The notes under the pieces are model-generated. The model was not told the DNA's origin. It searched no databases and saw only the letters and a list, made by a program, of their open reading frames with translations. The translations under genes and the position numbers were made by a program. From contig NZ_LUVZ01000012.1 of assembly GCF_001593385.1 (NCBI RefSeq), forward strand, positions 372,001-436,000: 64,000 bases of DNA, read 5' to 3'. Shown one piece after another: positions 53,017 through 62,448 of the stretch. The DNA comes from Chryseobacterium cucumeris. GTDB taxonomy: Bacteria > Bacteroidota > Bacteroidia > Flavobacteriales > Weeksellaceae. The first letter of the stretch is position 1; each line of letters starts with the position of its first letter.

Positions 53017-55248
53017 ATGAAAAAAGAACTGTTAATCTGCTTTTTTACCACCCTGATTTCTGTAGCTAGTGCCCAGCAAAATAAAAACGATGTTTTATCC
53101 TGGGTAGATCCTTTCATAGGCACAGGAGGACATGGGCATACTTTTCCTGGGGCAACCACGCCATTTGGAATGATACAGCTGAGTCCGGATCAGAATACAA
53201 AAAGTGGCGACTGGGACTGGTGCTCAGGATACCACTACAGCAGCAAAACGATTATGGGATTCAGCCATAACCATTTGAGTGGAACGGGTTGGGCAGACCT
53301 TGGAGATATTCTGGTAATGCCTACCGTAGGGCAGATTAAAATGGTTCCAGGATCAGAAGATAAACCGGAAACAGGATACCGTTCAAAATTTACGCACGAT
53401 AAAGAAATAGCGTCTCCGGGGTATTATTCTGTAATGCTGGACAGCTATGGAATCAAAGCAGAGCTGACCGCTTCTCCAAGAGTCGGATTTCATAAATATA
53501 CTTTCCCGAAAAGTAGTGAAGCTAATATCATTATTGATCCTACCAACAAAATCTTCGGAAATATCTACCATACTTTAGTAAGTGTGGAAGGCAATAATAA
53601 AATCAAAGGATACTGCTACAGCAATGGCTGGGGAGGTAAACGGTTTGCTTACTTCGTGATGGAGTTTTCCAAACCGTTTAAGTCTTACGGTGTTTATGCT
53701 GACGGAAAAATCAAAAATGATGAAAAAATTGCCCTTGCCAAAGATGCGAAAGCTTTTGTGAGATTTTCCACAGAAGATCAGGAAAGCATTGAAGTAAAAG
53801 TATCTCTATCTCCGGTGAGTACAGAAAATGCACAGGAAAATTTTGATACCGAAGCAACAAATGTTGATTTTGCCAAAGCAAAAGAAACAGCCCAAAAAAC
53901 CTGGAGAGATCTGATCGGCAGATTTCAGGTGACAGGAGGAACGGATAGCCAGAGAAAAATTTTCTACACGGGAGTTTACCATACCTTCATTGCACCGAAT
54001 TTATATATGGACGTGAATGGAGACTATGTTGCCGCTCAGGAAAACATGAATACCAAATGGTTTACCAACTACAGTACGTATTCTTACTGGGACGGATTCA
54101 GGGCAACACATCCATTATTGACTATTATGGACCAGAAACATACGAAAGAATTTGCCAATTCCCTGATCAGCAGATATACAGATCGTAAAGATCACATGCC
54201 AATCTGGGAGCTTTGCGGATATGATAACTTCTGTATGTTAGGATATCACAGTGCCTCGGTAATCTGGGATGCCATTTCAAAAGGAGTTCCGGGTATTGAT
54301 GCAGAAAAAGCATTTGCCGCGATGAAAGATGCTTCTTTAACAGATAAAATGAGCAGCAGCGATGGTGGTGGCGGTCTTAATGATTATATCAAATTAGGCT
54401 ATACTCCATCAGAAAACGGAGCTTCAGTTTCTGCAACATTAGAATATTCATATGATGACTGGTGTATTCAGCAGCTTGCAGAAAAATTAGGTAAAAAAGA
54501 AGAATCGGAAGTATATAAAAAACGTTCTATGAACTTCCTGAATACCTTCAATAAAGAAAATAATCACTTCTGGCCAAGACAAAAAGACGGTAAATTCTTA
54601 GCAGATTTTACTCTTAACGATTGGAAAAAACTTCAGCCACACTGGGTTTCCGGAAACATCTGGGCGTACGACTTCTTTGTTCCTCATCAGATTGATGAAA
54701 TGATGAATCTGTACGGAGGGAAAAAAGGATTTGAAGAAAAACTGGATAAAACCTTCACAGAAGCACTTCATATGGAAGGAGAACAACATGTTGATATCTC
54801 AGGATTCATCGGATCTTTAGGATTCGGGGATGAGCCTGGTCATCATGTTCCATACCTGTACAACTATGCAGGAAGTCCTTACAAGACTCAGAAAATGGTA
54901 AAATATATCCGCGACAATATGTACGCGGCGAAACCAGACGGAATTGTCAATAATGAAGACTGCGGCCAGATGTCAGCATGGTATATCTTCTCATCATTAG
55001 GATTCTATCCTGTGACACCGGGGAAACCTGTTTATGCCATCGGTGCACCACAATTCCCGAAAGCATCATTAAAATTAGAAAATGGAAAAACTTTTACCGT
55101 GATCGCTGACAAGATATCCGACAAGAATATCTATGTACAGAAAATGTTCCTGAACGGTAAAGAATACAAAAGCTGGGAGCTGAATCACAGTGATATCATG
55201 AACGGTGGTGAATTGAGATTCGTAATGGGAAGCAAACCAGTAAAATAA
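53017..55248 (+). CDS. GH92 alpha-mannosidase
   Basis: 743 residues from the ATG at 53017, which gives a proper signal peptide (MKKELLICFFTTLISVASAQ); an upstream frame from 52957 adds a hydrophobic non-signal tail. GH92 hallmarks: WVDPFIGTGGHGHTFPGATTP, SGYHYSSKTIMGFSHNHLSG, YWDGFRATHPLL, MPIWELCGYDN, GFGDEPGHHVPYLYNYAGSP and NNEDCGQMSAWYIFSSLG. The enzymes are Ca2+-dependent exo-alpha-mannosidases, most often alpha-1,2 for the HNHLSGTG type. It acts in the periplasm on high-mannose arms. Confidence 0.95.
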   Translation: MKKELLICFFTTLISVASAQQNKNDVLSWVDPFIGTGGHGHTFPGATTPFGMIQLSPDQNTKSGDWDWCSGYHYSSKTIMGFSHNHLSGTGWADLGDILVMPTVGQIKMVPGSEDKPETGYRSKFTHDKEIASPGYYSVMLDSYGIKAELTASPRVGFHKYTFPKSSEANIIIDPTNKIFGNIYHTLVSVEGNNKIKGYCYSNGWGGKRFAYFVMEFSKPFKSYGVYADGKIKNDEKIALAKDAKAFVRFSTEDQESIEVKVSLSPVSTENAQENFDTEATNVDFAKAKETAQKTWRDLIGRFQVTGGTDSQRKIFYTGVYHTFIAPNLYMDVNGDYVAAQENMNTKWFTNYSTYSYWDGFRATHPLLTIMDQKHTKEFANSLISRYTDRKDHMPIWELCGYDNFCMLGYHSASVIWDAISKGVPGIDAEKAFAAMKDASLTDKMSSSDGGGGLNDYIKLGYTPSENGASVSATLEYSYDDWCIQQLAEKLGKKEESEVYKKRSMNFLNTFNKENNHFWPRQKDGKFLADFTLNDWKKLQPHWVSGNIWAYDFFVPHQIDEMMNLYGGKKGFEEKLDKTFTEALHMEGEQHVDISGFIGSLGFGDEPGHHVPYLYNYAGSPYKTQKMVKYIRDNMYAAKPDGIVNNEDCGQMSAWYIFSSLGFYPVTPGKPVYAIGAPQFPKASLKLENGKTFTVIADKISDKNIYVQKMFLNGKEYKSWELNHSDIMNGGELRFVMGSKPVK

Positions 55249-55279
55249 GACTCATAAAAATAAACGAAACAAAATATCA

Positions 55280-56707
55280 ATGGAAAGGAGAAATTTTATT
55301 AAAACAAGTGCATTGGCAGGAGCCGGATTGCTGTTTACTCAAAATGTTTTTGCTAAAAATTTAGTGCTGGACGATTTTCCTGTTGTCCGTGTTCCTAAAG
55401 ATAAAAGACATTTTACCAGCGAATCCGTAGAAAGTGCTATTGCCGCGTTTAAAAAGAAAGTGAAAAACAAAGAGCTGAGCTGGCTTTTTGAAAACTGCTT
55501 CCCGAATACATTGGATACTACTGTTTATTATACGGAAACCGGAGGAATACCGGATACCTATGTGATCACCGGGGATATTGACGCCATGTGGCTTCGTGAC
55601 AGTTCCGCACAGGTTTTCCCTTATCTGCAGTTTTCGAAAAAAGACGAAAAACTGCATAAGCTGATTTCAGGAGTAATCCATAAACAGACTACTTTCATCC
55701 TGAAAGATCCTTATGCGAATGCTTTCTATAACGATGATCAGAAGATCAGTAAATGGAAAGAATATGACCATACCGATATGAAGCCGGGCACCCATGAAAG
55801 AAAATGGGAAATCGACTCGCTTTGCTATCCTATCCGTTTGGCCTACCACTTCTGGAAAACTACAGGAGATACAAAACCTTTTGATGCGAACTGGCTGAAA
55901 GGAATCAAACTTACCCTGCAGACCTTTACAGAACAGCAGAGAAAACACGATTTAGGACCTTATAAATTCGAGCGTACAACGGCTTGGGCAACAGACGGAG
56001 TTCCTATGGGGGGATATGGTTATCCAACGAAACCTGTAGGATTGATCAGCTCTATGTTCCGTCCAAGTGATGATGCTACCATCTACGGATTCCTGATCCC
56101 TTCCAACTTATTTGCGGTGGTAAGCTTACGCCAAGCTGCGGAAATGGTTACTCAGATTAAAAATGAAAAAACGTTGGCTCAACAATTGAACAGCCTTGCT
56201 GATGAGGTAGAAACAGCCATCAAAAAATACGGAATTTACAATCATCCTGAATTTGGGAAAATATATGCTTTTGAAGTAAATGGCTTTGGAAGCTATAACC
56301 TGATGGATGATGCGAACTGTCCAAGCTTGCTGGGACTGCCTTATCTGGATGCGGTGAAAGCTGATGACCCTGTGTATTTGAATACAAGAAAATTTGTGTG
56401 GTCAGAAAACAACCCGTTCTTCTTCAAAGGTAAGCTGGCAGAAGGAATAGGAGGTCCGCATATCGGACTTGACATGATCTGGCCAATGAGTATCATAATG
56501 AAAGCACTCACTACCAAAGACAAAAGTGAGATCAGATGGTGCATAGATACCTTACAGAAAACGCACGGAGGAACAGGCTTTATGCATGAATCCTTCCATA
56601 AAGACGACTCTAAAAAGTTCACCAGAGAATGGTTTGCATGGGCCAATACCTTATTTGGAGAATTGCTATGGAAAACATTTAACGAAAACCCTGAGCTACT
56701 GACATAG
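55280..56707 (+). CDS. GH125 exo-alpha-1,6-mannosidase
   Basis: 475 residues. It has a Tat-type signal (MERRNFIKTSALAGAGLLF). GH125 motifs: YVITGDIDAMWLRDSSAQV (catalytic acid Asp, residues 94-112), YKFERTTAWATDGVPMGGYG, SMFRPSDDATIYGFLIPSN and WSENNPFF with the probable base Glu. It removes alpha-1,6-linked mannose from N-glycan cores in the periplasm. It lies 31 bp after the GH92 stop, so the two trimming enzymes are expressed together. Confidence 0.93.
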   Translation: MERRNFIKTSALAGAGLLFTQNVFAKNLVLDDFPVVRVPKDKRHFTSESVESAIAAFKKKVKNKELSWLFENCFPNTLDTTVYYTETGGIPDTYVITGDIDAMWLRDSSAQVFPYLQFSKKDEKLHKLISGVIHKQTTFILKDPYANAFYNDDQKISKWKEYDHTDMKPGTHERKWEIDSLCYPIRLAYHFWKTTGDTKPFDANWLKGIKLTLQTFTEQQRKHDLGPYKFERTTAWATDGVPMGGYGYPTKPVGLISSMFRPSDDATIYGFLIPSNLFAVVSLRQAAEMVTQIKNEKTLAQQLNSLADEVETAIKKYGIYNHPEFGKIYAFEVNGFGSYNLMDDANCPSLLGLPYLDAVKADDPVYLNTRKFVWSENNPFFFKGKLAEGIGGPHIGLDMIWPMSIIMKALTTKDKSEIRWCIDTLQKTHGGTGFMHESFHKDDSKKFTREWFAWANTLFGELLWKTFNENPELLT

Positions 56708-56776
56708 CACACCCTTTTATATGGCTTTTTTATCATTGATTCCTTCCCGAAAAAGAAGGAATAAGGGGATTGCTAT
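56704..56776 (+). other. Intergenic stem structure before the GH18 genes
   Basis: Outer arms ATAGCA (56704-56709)/TGCTAT (56771-56776) and CCCTT (56712-56716)/AAGGG (56763-56767) enclose ATTCCTTC (56739-56746)/GAAGGAAT (56755-56762). No T run follows, so it is not a standard terminator. Confidence 0.5.
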
Positions 56777-56816
56777 ATAAAATTCAGACACCAAAACACC
56801 TTAAAAAAATTATACA

Positions 56817-58967
56817 ATGAAAAAAAAATCCATCTTTACCGCACTGATTGCCATGATGCTTCAGTCTGGTTCTCTGATTAACGCACAACAGCTTAATCCT
56901 ACCGGAATATGCTATGTGGAAGTGAATAATAACAACCTCCTGAATGCGGGAGCGTACAAACTGCAGACATCGAACAGCTACCTGTTTAATGTGGTGAATA
57001 TTTTTGCGGCCAATATTAATTATGATACCAGCCGTGGTAGAGCATATCTGTATTCCAATAATAACGTAACCAAGGTTCTTACTAATGCAGATACTTACAT
57101 AAAGCCACTTCAGCAAAAGGGAATGAAAGTAGTACTGACTATTTTAGGGAATCACCAAGGGGCCGGGATCTGTAATTTTCCTACCCGTGAAGCCGCAAAA
57201 GACTTTGCTCTGCAGCTTGCCAATACAGTGAATACCTACGGTCTTGATGGAATTGATTTTGATGATGAATATTCTGAATACGGAAATAACGGAACAGGAC
57301 AGCCTAATGACAGCTCTTTTGTAATGCTTGTTCAGGAGCTTAGAGCGTTATTGCCGAATAAGATTATTTCATTCTATTACTACGGCCCTGCTGCTTCAAG
57401 ACTTTCCTGGAACGGAGCCAGAGTAGGAGATAATGTCAACTACAGCTGGAATGCCATGTACGGAACATTTTCTGCTCCAAATGTACCACCTCTTACCAAA
57501 GCACAAATCTCTCCTGCTGCCGTATGGATGGGAAATACTTCCAATTCTACCACCACCAGCCTGGCAACTCAAACAAAAAATGGCGGTTATGGAGTATTCA
57601 TGTGGTATGATTTACATGGAACGAATGAAACATCACAGCTTTCAGCAGGAACTCAGACATTATATGGAGAACCAACTGTTTTAAGCGGTACTTTACAATC
57701 CTGGACACAAGGAACCAATTGTGATGCCCCTATCGGATTGTACACAAGCAATCTTACAGGAACAAGCGCAAAACTAAACTGGTCAGCCGTAGGAACCAAT
57801 ACTTATGATATTGATTATAAACCTGCTTCTTCAACAACATGGACGAATGCAGTAACAGCAACGAGCTCCACTTCCGTAACCATTTCCGGATTAACAGCCA
57901 ATACTGAATATGACTGGAGAATCAGAACCAACTGCAGTGTGAAAAGCGCCTATATGTTTGCTCCAAGATTTACAAGCACTTCAGGAACAACTCCTACAGG
58001 ATCCTATGCTCTGTCTTTGGATGGAAGTACTGAATCAGGAGCGGCCGGAAGTATGAATCTAAGTGGGTCTGCACTATCTTTTGAAGGATGGATAAAACCT
58101 TCATCATTCAAATCTGCGTCACCATATATTTCTTCTATCATGGGAACAGAAGTAAGCGACAGCAATTCTGCATTCTTACGATTAGGAGATGCCAGTCTGG
58201 CGAATAATAAACTCCAGTTTGTGGTAAGTATTAATAATGTACAGCAAAAACTGGCTTCTGCTACTGCTTTGAATGCCAATACCTGGTATCATGTAGCAGC
58301 TACTTACGATGGATCCAATATGAAAATTTATATCAACGGTGTTCTGGATGCCACTAAAGCACAAACAGGAAGTGTGAATTCAACTGGTGCATTTAACGTA
58401 GGATATTTATATAATACTTCCAGAAATTTCAATGGTAAAATAGATGAAGTAAGAGTTTGGAAGCGCGCATTGAGCCAAACCGAAATCAGTCAGAATATGT
58501 GTAATGTATCCGTTCCGGCAACTTCACTGGCTGCGTATTGGAAGTTTAACGAAGGAAGTGGTTCTACAGTTCAGGATACTTCAGGAAATGGTGTGACTTT
58601 AACGTTAACGGGAGTTGATTCTTCTAACTGGGGAACAGATCTGCCATGTACAACAGGAAGTTCAGCATTAGCAAGAACTGCAGGGCAAAAGGCGGTCAAT
58701 GTCGGAGAGACAAGCATTAAAAATCAAATCAAATTATATCCTAATCCGGCAAGCAAATCTTCATTACTGACAGTTTCTGTTCCTGATGAATACAGCAAAG
58801 GAAAATTGACAATTTATGATTTTAACGGAAGAATCGTAGACACAAAATCACTGAACTCAGGAGATAATCAATATGAATTGAGCAGAATTCCGGCAGGAAA
58901 CTACATTGTTCAGTTTGAATCTCATGATGGAAGCCTGAAACAATCCGAAAAACTAATTGTAAAATAA
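56817..58967 (+). CDS. GH18 endo-beta-N-acetylglucosaminidase with T9SS sorting domain, copy 1
   Basis: 716 residues. Signal peptide (1-24), GH18 domain (about 25-290) with the catalytic motif YGLDGIDFDDEY (Asp149, Glu151 as acid), an FN3-like domain (about 300-385), a LamG-type concanavalin-like domain (about 395-610) and a C-terminal type A T9SS sorting domain (IKLYPNPASKSS ... AGNYIVQF). Catalytic domains of this form belong to the Endo F1/H group, which cut between the two core GlcNAc residues of high-mannose N-glycans. The enzyme would be secreted or surface-bound and release glycans from host glycoproteins. Confidence 0.92.
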   Translation: MKKKSIFTALIAMMLQSGSLINAQQLNPTGICYVEVNNNNLLNAGAYKLQTSNSYLFNVVNIFAANINYDTSRGRAYLYSNNNVTKVLTNADTYIKPLQQKGMKVVLTILGNHQGAGICNFPTREAAKDFALQLANTVNTYGLDGIDFDDEYSEYGNNGTGQPNDSSFVMLVQELRALLPNKIISFYYYGPAASRLSWNGARVGDNVNYSWNAMYGTFSAPNVPPLTKAQISPAAVWMGNTSNSTTTSLATQTKNGGYGVFMWYDLHGTNETSQLSAGTQTLYGEPTVLSGTLQSWTQGTNCDAPIGLYTSNLTGTSAKLNWSAVGTNTYDIDYKPASSTTWTNAVTATSSTSVTISGLTANTEYDWRIRTNCSVKSAYMFAPRFTSTSGTTPTGSYALSLDGSTESGAAGSMNLSGSALSFEGWIKPSSFKSASPYISSIMGTEVSDSNSAFLRLGDASLANNKLQFVVSINNVQQKLASATALNANTWYHVAATYDGSNMKIYINGVLDATKAQTGSVNSTGAFNVGYLYNTSRNFNGKIDEVRVWKRALSQTEISQNMCNVSVPATSLAAYWKFNEGSGSTVQDTSGNGVTLTLTGVDSSNWGTDLPCTTGSSALARTAGQKAVNVGETSIKNQIKLYPNPASKSSLLTVSVPDEYSKGKLTIYDFNGRIVDTKSLNSGDNQYELSRIPAGNYIVQFESHDGSLKQSEKLIVK

Positions 58968-58976
58968 TAACCCCCG

Positions 58977-58998
58977 TCATTGGACTTCGGCCCAATGA
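58977..58998 (+). terminator. Hairpin between the two GH18 genes
   Basis: Stem TCATTGG/CCAATGA with an 8-nt loop, then TTTTTT, 10 bp after the first GH18 stop. It may end or attenuate transcription into the second copy. Confidence 0.75.
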
Positions 58999-59025
58999 TT
59001 TTTTCTACTACAAAATTGATATACT

Positions 59026-61434
59026 ATGAGAAAAAAATCCTTTTTTATTCCCTTAATGGCCTTGATGCTTCAATCAGCTCCGGCACTCAAGGCACAGCAG
59101 CTTAATCCTTTGGGAGTCTGTTATGTGGAAGTGAACAACAACAATATGCTGAATGCAGGCTCGTATACTCTGCAGAATACCAACAGACAGCTTTTTGATG
59201 TTGCTATTATTTTTGCAGCGAATATCAACTATGATGTTTCTAAAAACCGTGCTTATATCTCAAATAATAACAACGTTACCAAAGTTCTGAATGATGTCAA
59301 TACCTATGTAAAACCTTTACAGCAAAAAGGAATAAAAGTATTGCTGGATCTTTTAGGAAACCACCAGGGAGCTGGAATTTCCAATTTCCCTAACCGTGAA
59401 GCGGCTAAAGATTTCGCTCTGCAGGTTGCTCATACCGTTTACACCTACGGCCTGGATGGAGTAGACCTTGATGATGAATATGCAGGATACGGAAATAACG
59501 GAACAGGACAGCCTAATAACAGTTCTTTTGTTATGTTATTACAGGAGCTTAAAGCTGCAATGCCGGATAAACTGATTACATTCTACTACTACGGTCCGGC
59601 TACAACCAGACAAACGTATAATGGAGATTTAGCAGGAAATTATATCAATTACACCTGGAACGCCATGTACAGTACTTACAATGCGCCTGTTGTTCCACCT
59701 CTTGATAAATCTAAAATCTCTGCAGCGGCAACCTGGATACAGAACTCGAATCCAAGTTCAACTTCTGCCACTACACTGGCAAGCTTAGCGAACAGTACAA
59801 AGAATGATCAATACGGCGTGTTTATGTGGTACGATCTGCCGGGAACCAATGTAGCCAGCTACCTGAGTACAGGATCCAATATTCTTTATAATGAAAATAC
59901 ACTCTTAAGTGGTCAGTTGTATTCATGGTCACAGGGACAGGCTTGTGATCCGCCATTGGGGCTTGATGTCTCCAACGTGACAGGAACTTCAGCTCAACTG
60001 AACTGGACTTCCAATGCTTCTCAGTCTTACAATATTGATTATAAACCAGCTAATTCAACGGTATGGACAAACGTTGCCAATAATTATTCAGGAAATAATA
60101 TTGTCATCAGCAACCTTACCCTGAATACCAATTACGATTGGAGAATCCAGTCTAACTGCTCACCGACATTAACAAGTACTTATATTTTTGCACCAAGGTT
60201 TAACTCCGGAAGTGGCTGCACTACGCCATCAGGATTGACTTCCGGAAGTTTCCTTGGTAATACGGCTCAGTTATCATGGGATGCCGGAAATGCAACTTCA
60301 TATACATTACAGTATAAAACTGCTACTGCCACAACCTGGACTGAAATTCCAAATATTACAACCAATTCCTATTCATTACAAAACCTGACACCTAATACAA
60401 GTTATGTGTGGAAAGTACAGGCTTCATGTACAGGAGGAACTACAAGTACTTATTCAGGAGAAGGATCATTCAACAGTGGTTTCGCTCCGGTTACAAGTCC
60501 GGGTGCAAGATCTCTTGCTTTCAACGGAAGCACGCATTATCTTAACGCAGGACAATTTAACCTGAGTGGAAACGCGGTGACCTTTGAAGGTTGGGTAAAA
60601 GTAAACTCATTTAAATCTGCTTTCCCTTACATCTCATCGGTAATGGGCGTTGAAGTAGGAGATAATAACTCGGCGATGCTTCGTTTCGGAGACGGCAACC
60701 TTGCGAATAATAAGCTGCAGTTTATATTAAGTTTTGGTTCGTCACAGGTGAAATTGAATACGAATACTTCATTCAACACCAATACATGGTATCATATAGC
60801 AGCTACTTATGATGGAACAGCCATGAAAATTTATGTCAATGGTAATCTTGATGCTACTTTTGCAGTAACGGGTAACTTTACGGCAAACGGAATTCTTTAT
60901 CTGGGAAGAAACTATGACAATTCCCGTACACTCAATGGCTTTCTTGATGAATTCAGAGTTTGGAAAAAGGCATTAACACCACAGGAAATTTTAAGTAACA
61001 GCTGTAATGTTCCTGCCAATTCTACAGGTCTTGAAGCGAACTGGAAAATGGATGAAGGAAGTGGAATGGGAGCTTTGGATGCTACGGCCAACACTCATTT
61101 TGCAACCCTGATCAATATGACAGATGCCAACTGGAGAACAGATGTTGCCTGTGCTTCTAATCTTGCAGTGAAAGATGTTGAATCTGTGAAAGACAACAGC
61201 GCAGTCTATCCGAACCCTGTGAAACGAGGAAATGATCTTCACTTTGCTATCAGTGACAACTCTGCAAGTGAAGTGGCATTGTATGATGCTTCAGGAAAAT
61301 TGATCAAAAAACAGAATATTAATCAAAATAATAACGCAGTCAATACGCAGGATTTAATCAGTGGTACTTATATTTACAAGATTACATCTGCGAACAGTAA
61401 AGTAATATCAACCGGTAAAATTATTGTGAAGTAA
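59026..61434 (+). CDS. GH18 endo-beta-N-acetylglucosaminidase with T9SS sorting domain, copy 2
   Basis: 802 residues, a tandem paralogue of the preceding gene with a closely similar catalytic domain (YGLDGVDLDDEY, Glu151 at the same position). It carries two FN3-like domains (about 305-475) instead of one, followed by a LamG-like domain (about 490-700) and a type A sorting domain (AVYPNPVKRGND ... SGTYIYKITS). Differences in the substrate loops (NPSSTSATTLASLANS) suggest a somewhat different glycan preference. Both copies are expected outside the cell. A strong terminator follows at 61491. Confidence 0.92.
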   Translation: MRKKSFFIPLMALMLQSAPALKAQQLNPLGVCYVEVNNNNMLNAGSYTLQNTNRQLFDVAIIFAANINYDVSKNRAYISNNNNVTKVLNDVNTYVKPLQQKGIKVLLDLLGNHQGAGISNFPNREAAKDFALQVAHTVYTYGLDGVDLDDEYAGYGNNGTGQPNNSSFVMLLQELKAAMPDKLITFYYYGPATTRQTYNGDLAGNYINYTWNAMYSTYNAPVVPPLDKSKISAAATWIQNSNPSSTSATTLASLANSTKNDQYGVFMWYDLPGTNVASYLSTGSNILYNENTLLSGQLYSWSQGQACDPPLGLDVSNVTGTSAQLNWTSNASQSYNIDYKPANSTVWTNVANNYSGNNIVISNLTLNTNYDWRIQSNCSPTLTSTYIFAPRFNSGSGCTTPSGLTSGSFLGNTAQLSWDAGNATSYTLQYKTATATTWTEIPNITTNSYSLQNLTPNTSYVWKVQASCTGGTTSTYSGEGSFNSGFAPVTSPGARSLAFNGSTHYLNAGQFNLSGNAVTFEGWVKVNSFKSAFPYISSVMGVEVGDNNSAMLRFGDGNLANNKLQFILSFGSSQVKLNTNTSFNTNTWYHIAATYDGTAMKIYVNGNLDATFAVTGNFTANGILYLGRNYDNSRTLNGFLDEFRVWKKALTPQEILSNSCNVPANSTGLEANWKMDEGSGMGALDATANTHFATLINMTDANWRTDVACASNLAVKDVESVKDNSAVYPNPVKRGNDLHFAISDNSASEVALYDASGKLIKKQNINQNNNAVNTQDLISGTYIYKITSANSKVISTGKIIVK

Positions 61435-61490
61435 AATTCAGATAATGAAATAGTTATAGGAACTAATAAAATAGCGTCTGAAATACAAAG

Positions 61491-61522
61491 CAGACAGACA
61501 GAAGTGTACTTCTGTTTGTCTG
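61491..61522 (+). terminator. Strong terminator after the GH18 pair
   Basis: A 14-bp stem CAGACAGACAGAAG/CTTCTGTTTGTCTG with a TGTA loop and one G-U pair, followed by TTTTTT. It separates the secreted enzymes from the ROK kinase gene. Confidence 0.88.
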
Positions 61523-61566
61523 TTTTTTCAGTCACGGGAAGGACCTTAAATTTAAAATAAAAAATA

Positions 61567-62427
61567 ATGCAGAATATAGTAGGAATTGATATCGGAGGGT
61601 CGCACATTACGCTGGCTCAGGTAGATGCTGGAAAACGTGAAATCATTTCATCAACCTATGTAAGAGAACATGTAGATGCTTTCGAAAACAAAGAAGTTAT
61701 TTTCAAAGCTTGGATTTCAGCCATTAATAAGGTGGCTCATGATCTGGTAAAAGAAGATCTTTTAATCGGTATCGCAATGCCGGGACCTTTCGATTATGAA
61801 AATGGAATATCTCTTATGCGGCAGGGAAAATTTATTGATATCTATCAGGTCAATATTAAAGAAGAACTGGCAAAAAGGCTGGCCATTTCTCAGAAGCAGA
61901 TTCATTTTGTAAATGATGCGGCTGCGTTTATGGAAGGAGAAGTATTCGGAGGATGTGCCCAAGGTTTCAGCAGTGCTTTTGGAGTGACTCTTGGAACAGG
62001 ATTGGGAACTACTTTCTTCAATGGAGATTTTGCTGCCGATGAAGACTTATGGGATGCTCCCTTCAGAGATTCCATCAGTGAAGACTATCTGGCGACACGC
62101 TGGTTTGTGAATCATTATAAAGAACTGACCGGAGAAGAAATCTCAGGAACGAAGGATCTTCTGGATAAACCTACAGAGATACAGACTCAAATGTTTAACG
62201 ATTATGCAGACTCCTTTTCTGAGTTTATTGTCAGATATGTAGATCATTACAAACCGGAAGTTTTAGTTATAGGAGGAAATATTGCCAAGGCTTATCCTCA
62301 TTTTGAGCAAAGATTTATTCAGAACTTAACCAAGAATAATATTAACTTGCAGGTTAAAATTTCTGCTATATTTGAAGATGCGGCCATTCTTGGAGCTGCC
62401 AGCTATGCATTAAAAAAGCGTATATAA
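61567..62427 (+). CDS. ROK-family sugar kinase
   Basis: 286 residues, cytoplasmic. The N-terminus MQNIVGIDIGGSHITL is the phosphate-1 motif, and FVNDAAAFMEGEVFGGCAQG with GVTLGTGLGTTFF is the sugar/phosphate-2 region. The zinc motif CxCGxxGCxE of most ROK kinases is absent; no Cys pair follows the GTGLG loop. In an N-glycan locus the likely substrate is GlcNAc or mannose released by GH130; which one cannot be told. It starts 45 bp after a strong terminator, so it probably has its own promoter, shared with the second GH92 gene 21 bp downstream. Confidence 0.85.
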   Translation: MQNIVGIDIGGSHITLAQVDAGKREIISSTYVREHVDAFENKEVIFKAWISAINKVAHDLVKEDLLIGIAMPGPFDYENGISLMRQGKFIDIYQVNIKEELAKRLAISQKQIHFVNDAAAFMEGEVFGGCAQGFSSAFGVTLGTGLGTTFFNGDFAADEDLWDAPFRDSISEDYLATRWFVNHYKELTGEEISGTKDLLDKPTEIQTQMFNDYADSFSEFIVRYVDHYKPEVLVIGGNIAKAYPHFEQRFIQNLTKNNINLQVKISAIFEDAAILGAASYALKKRI

Positions 62428-62448
62428 ATTAACAAACGAAAAGATACA

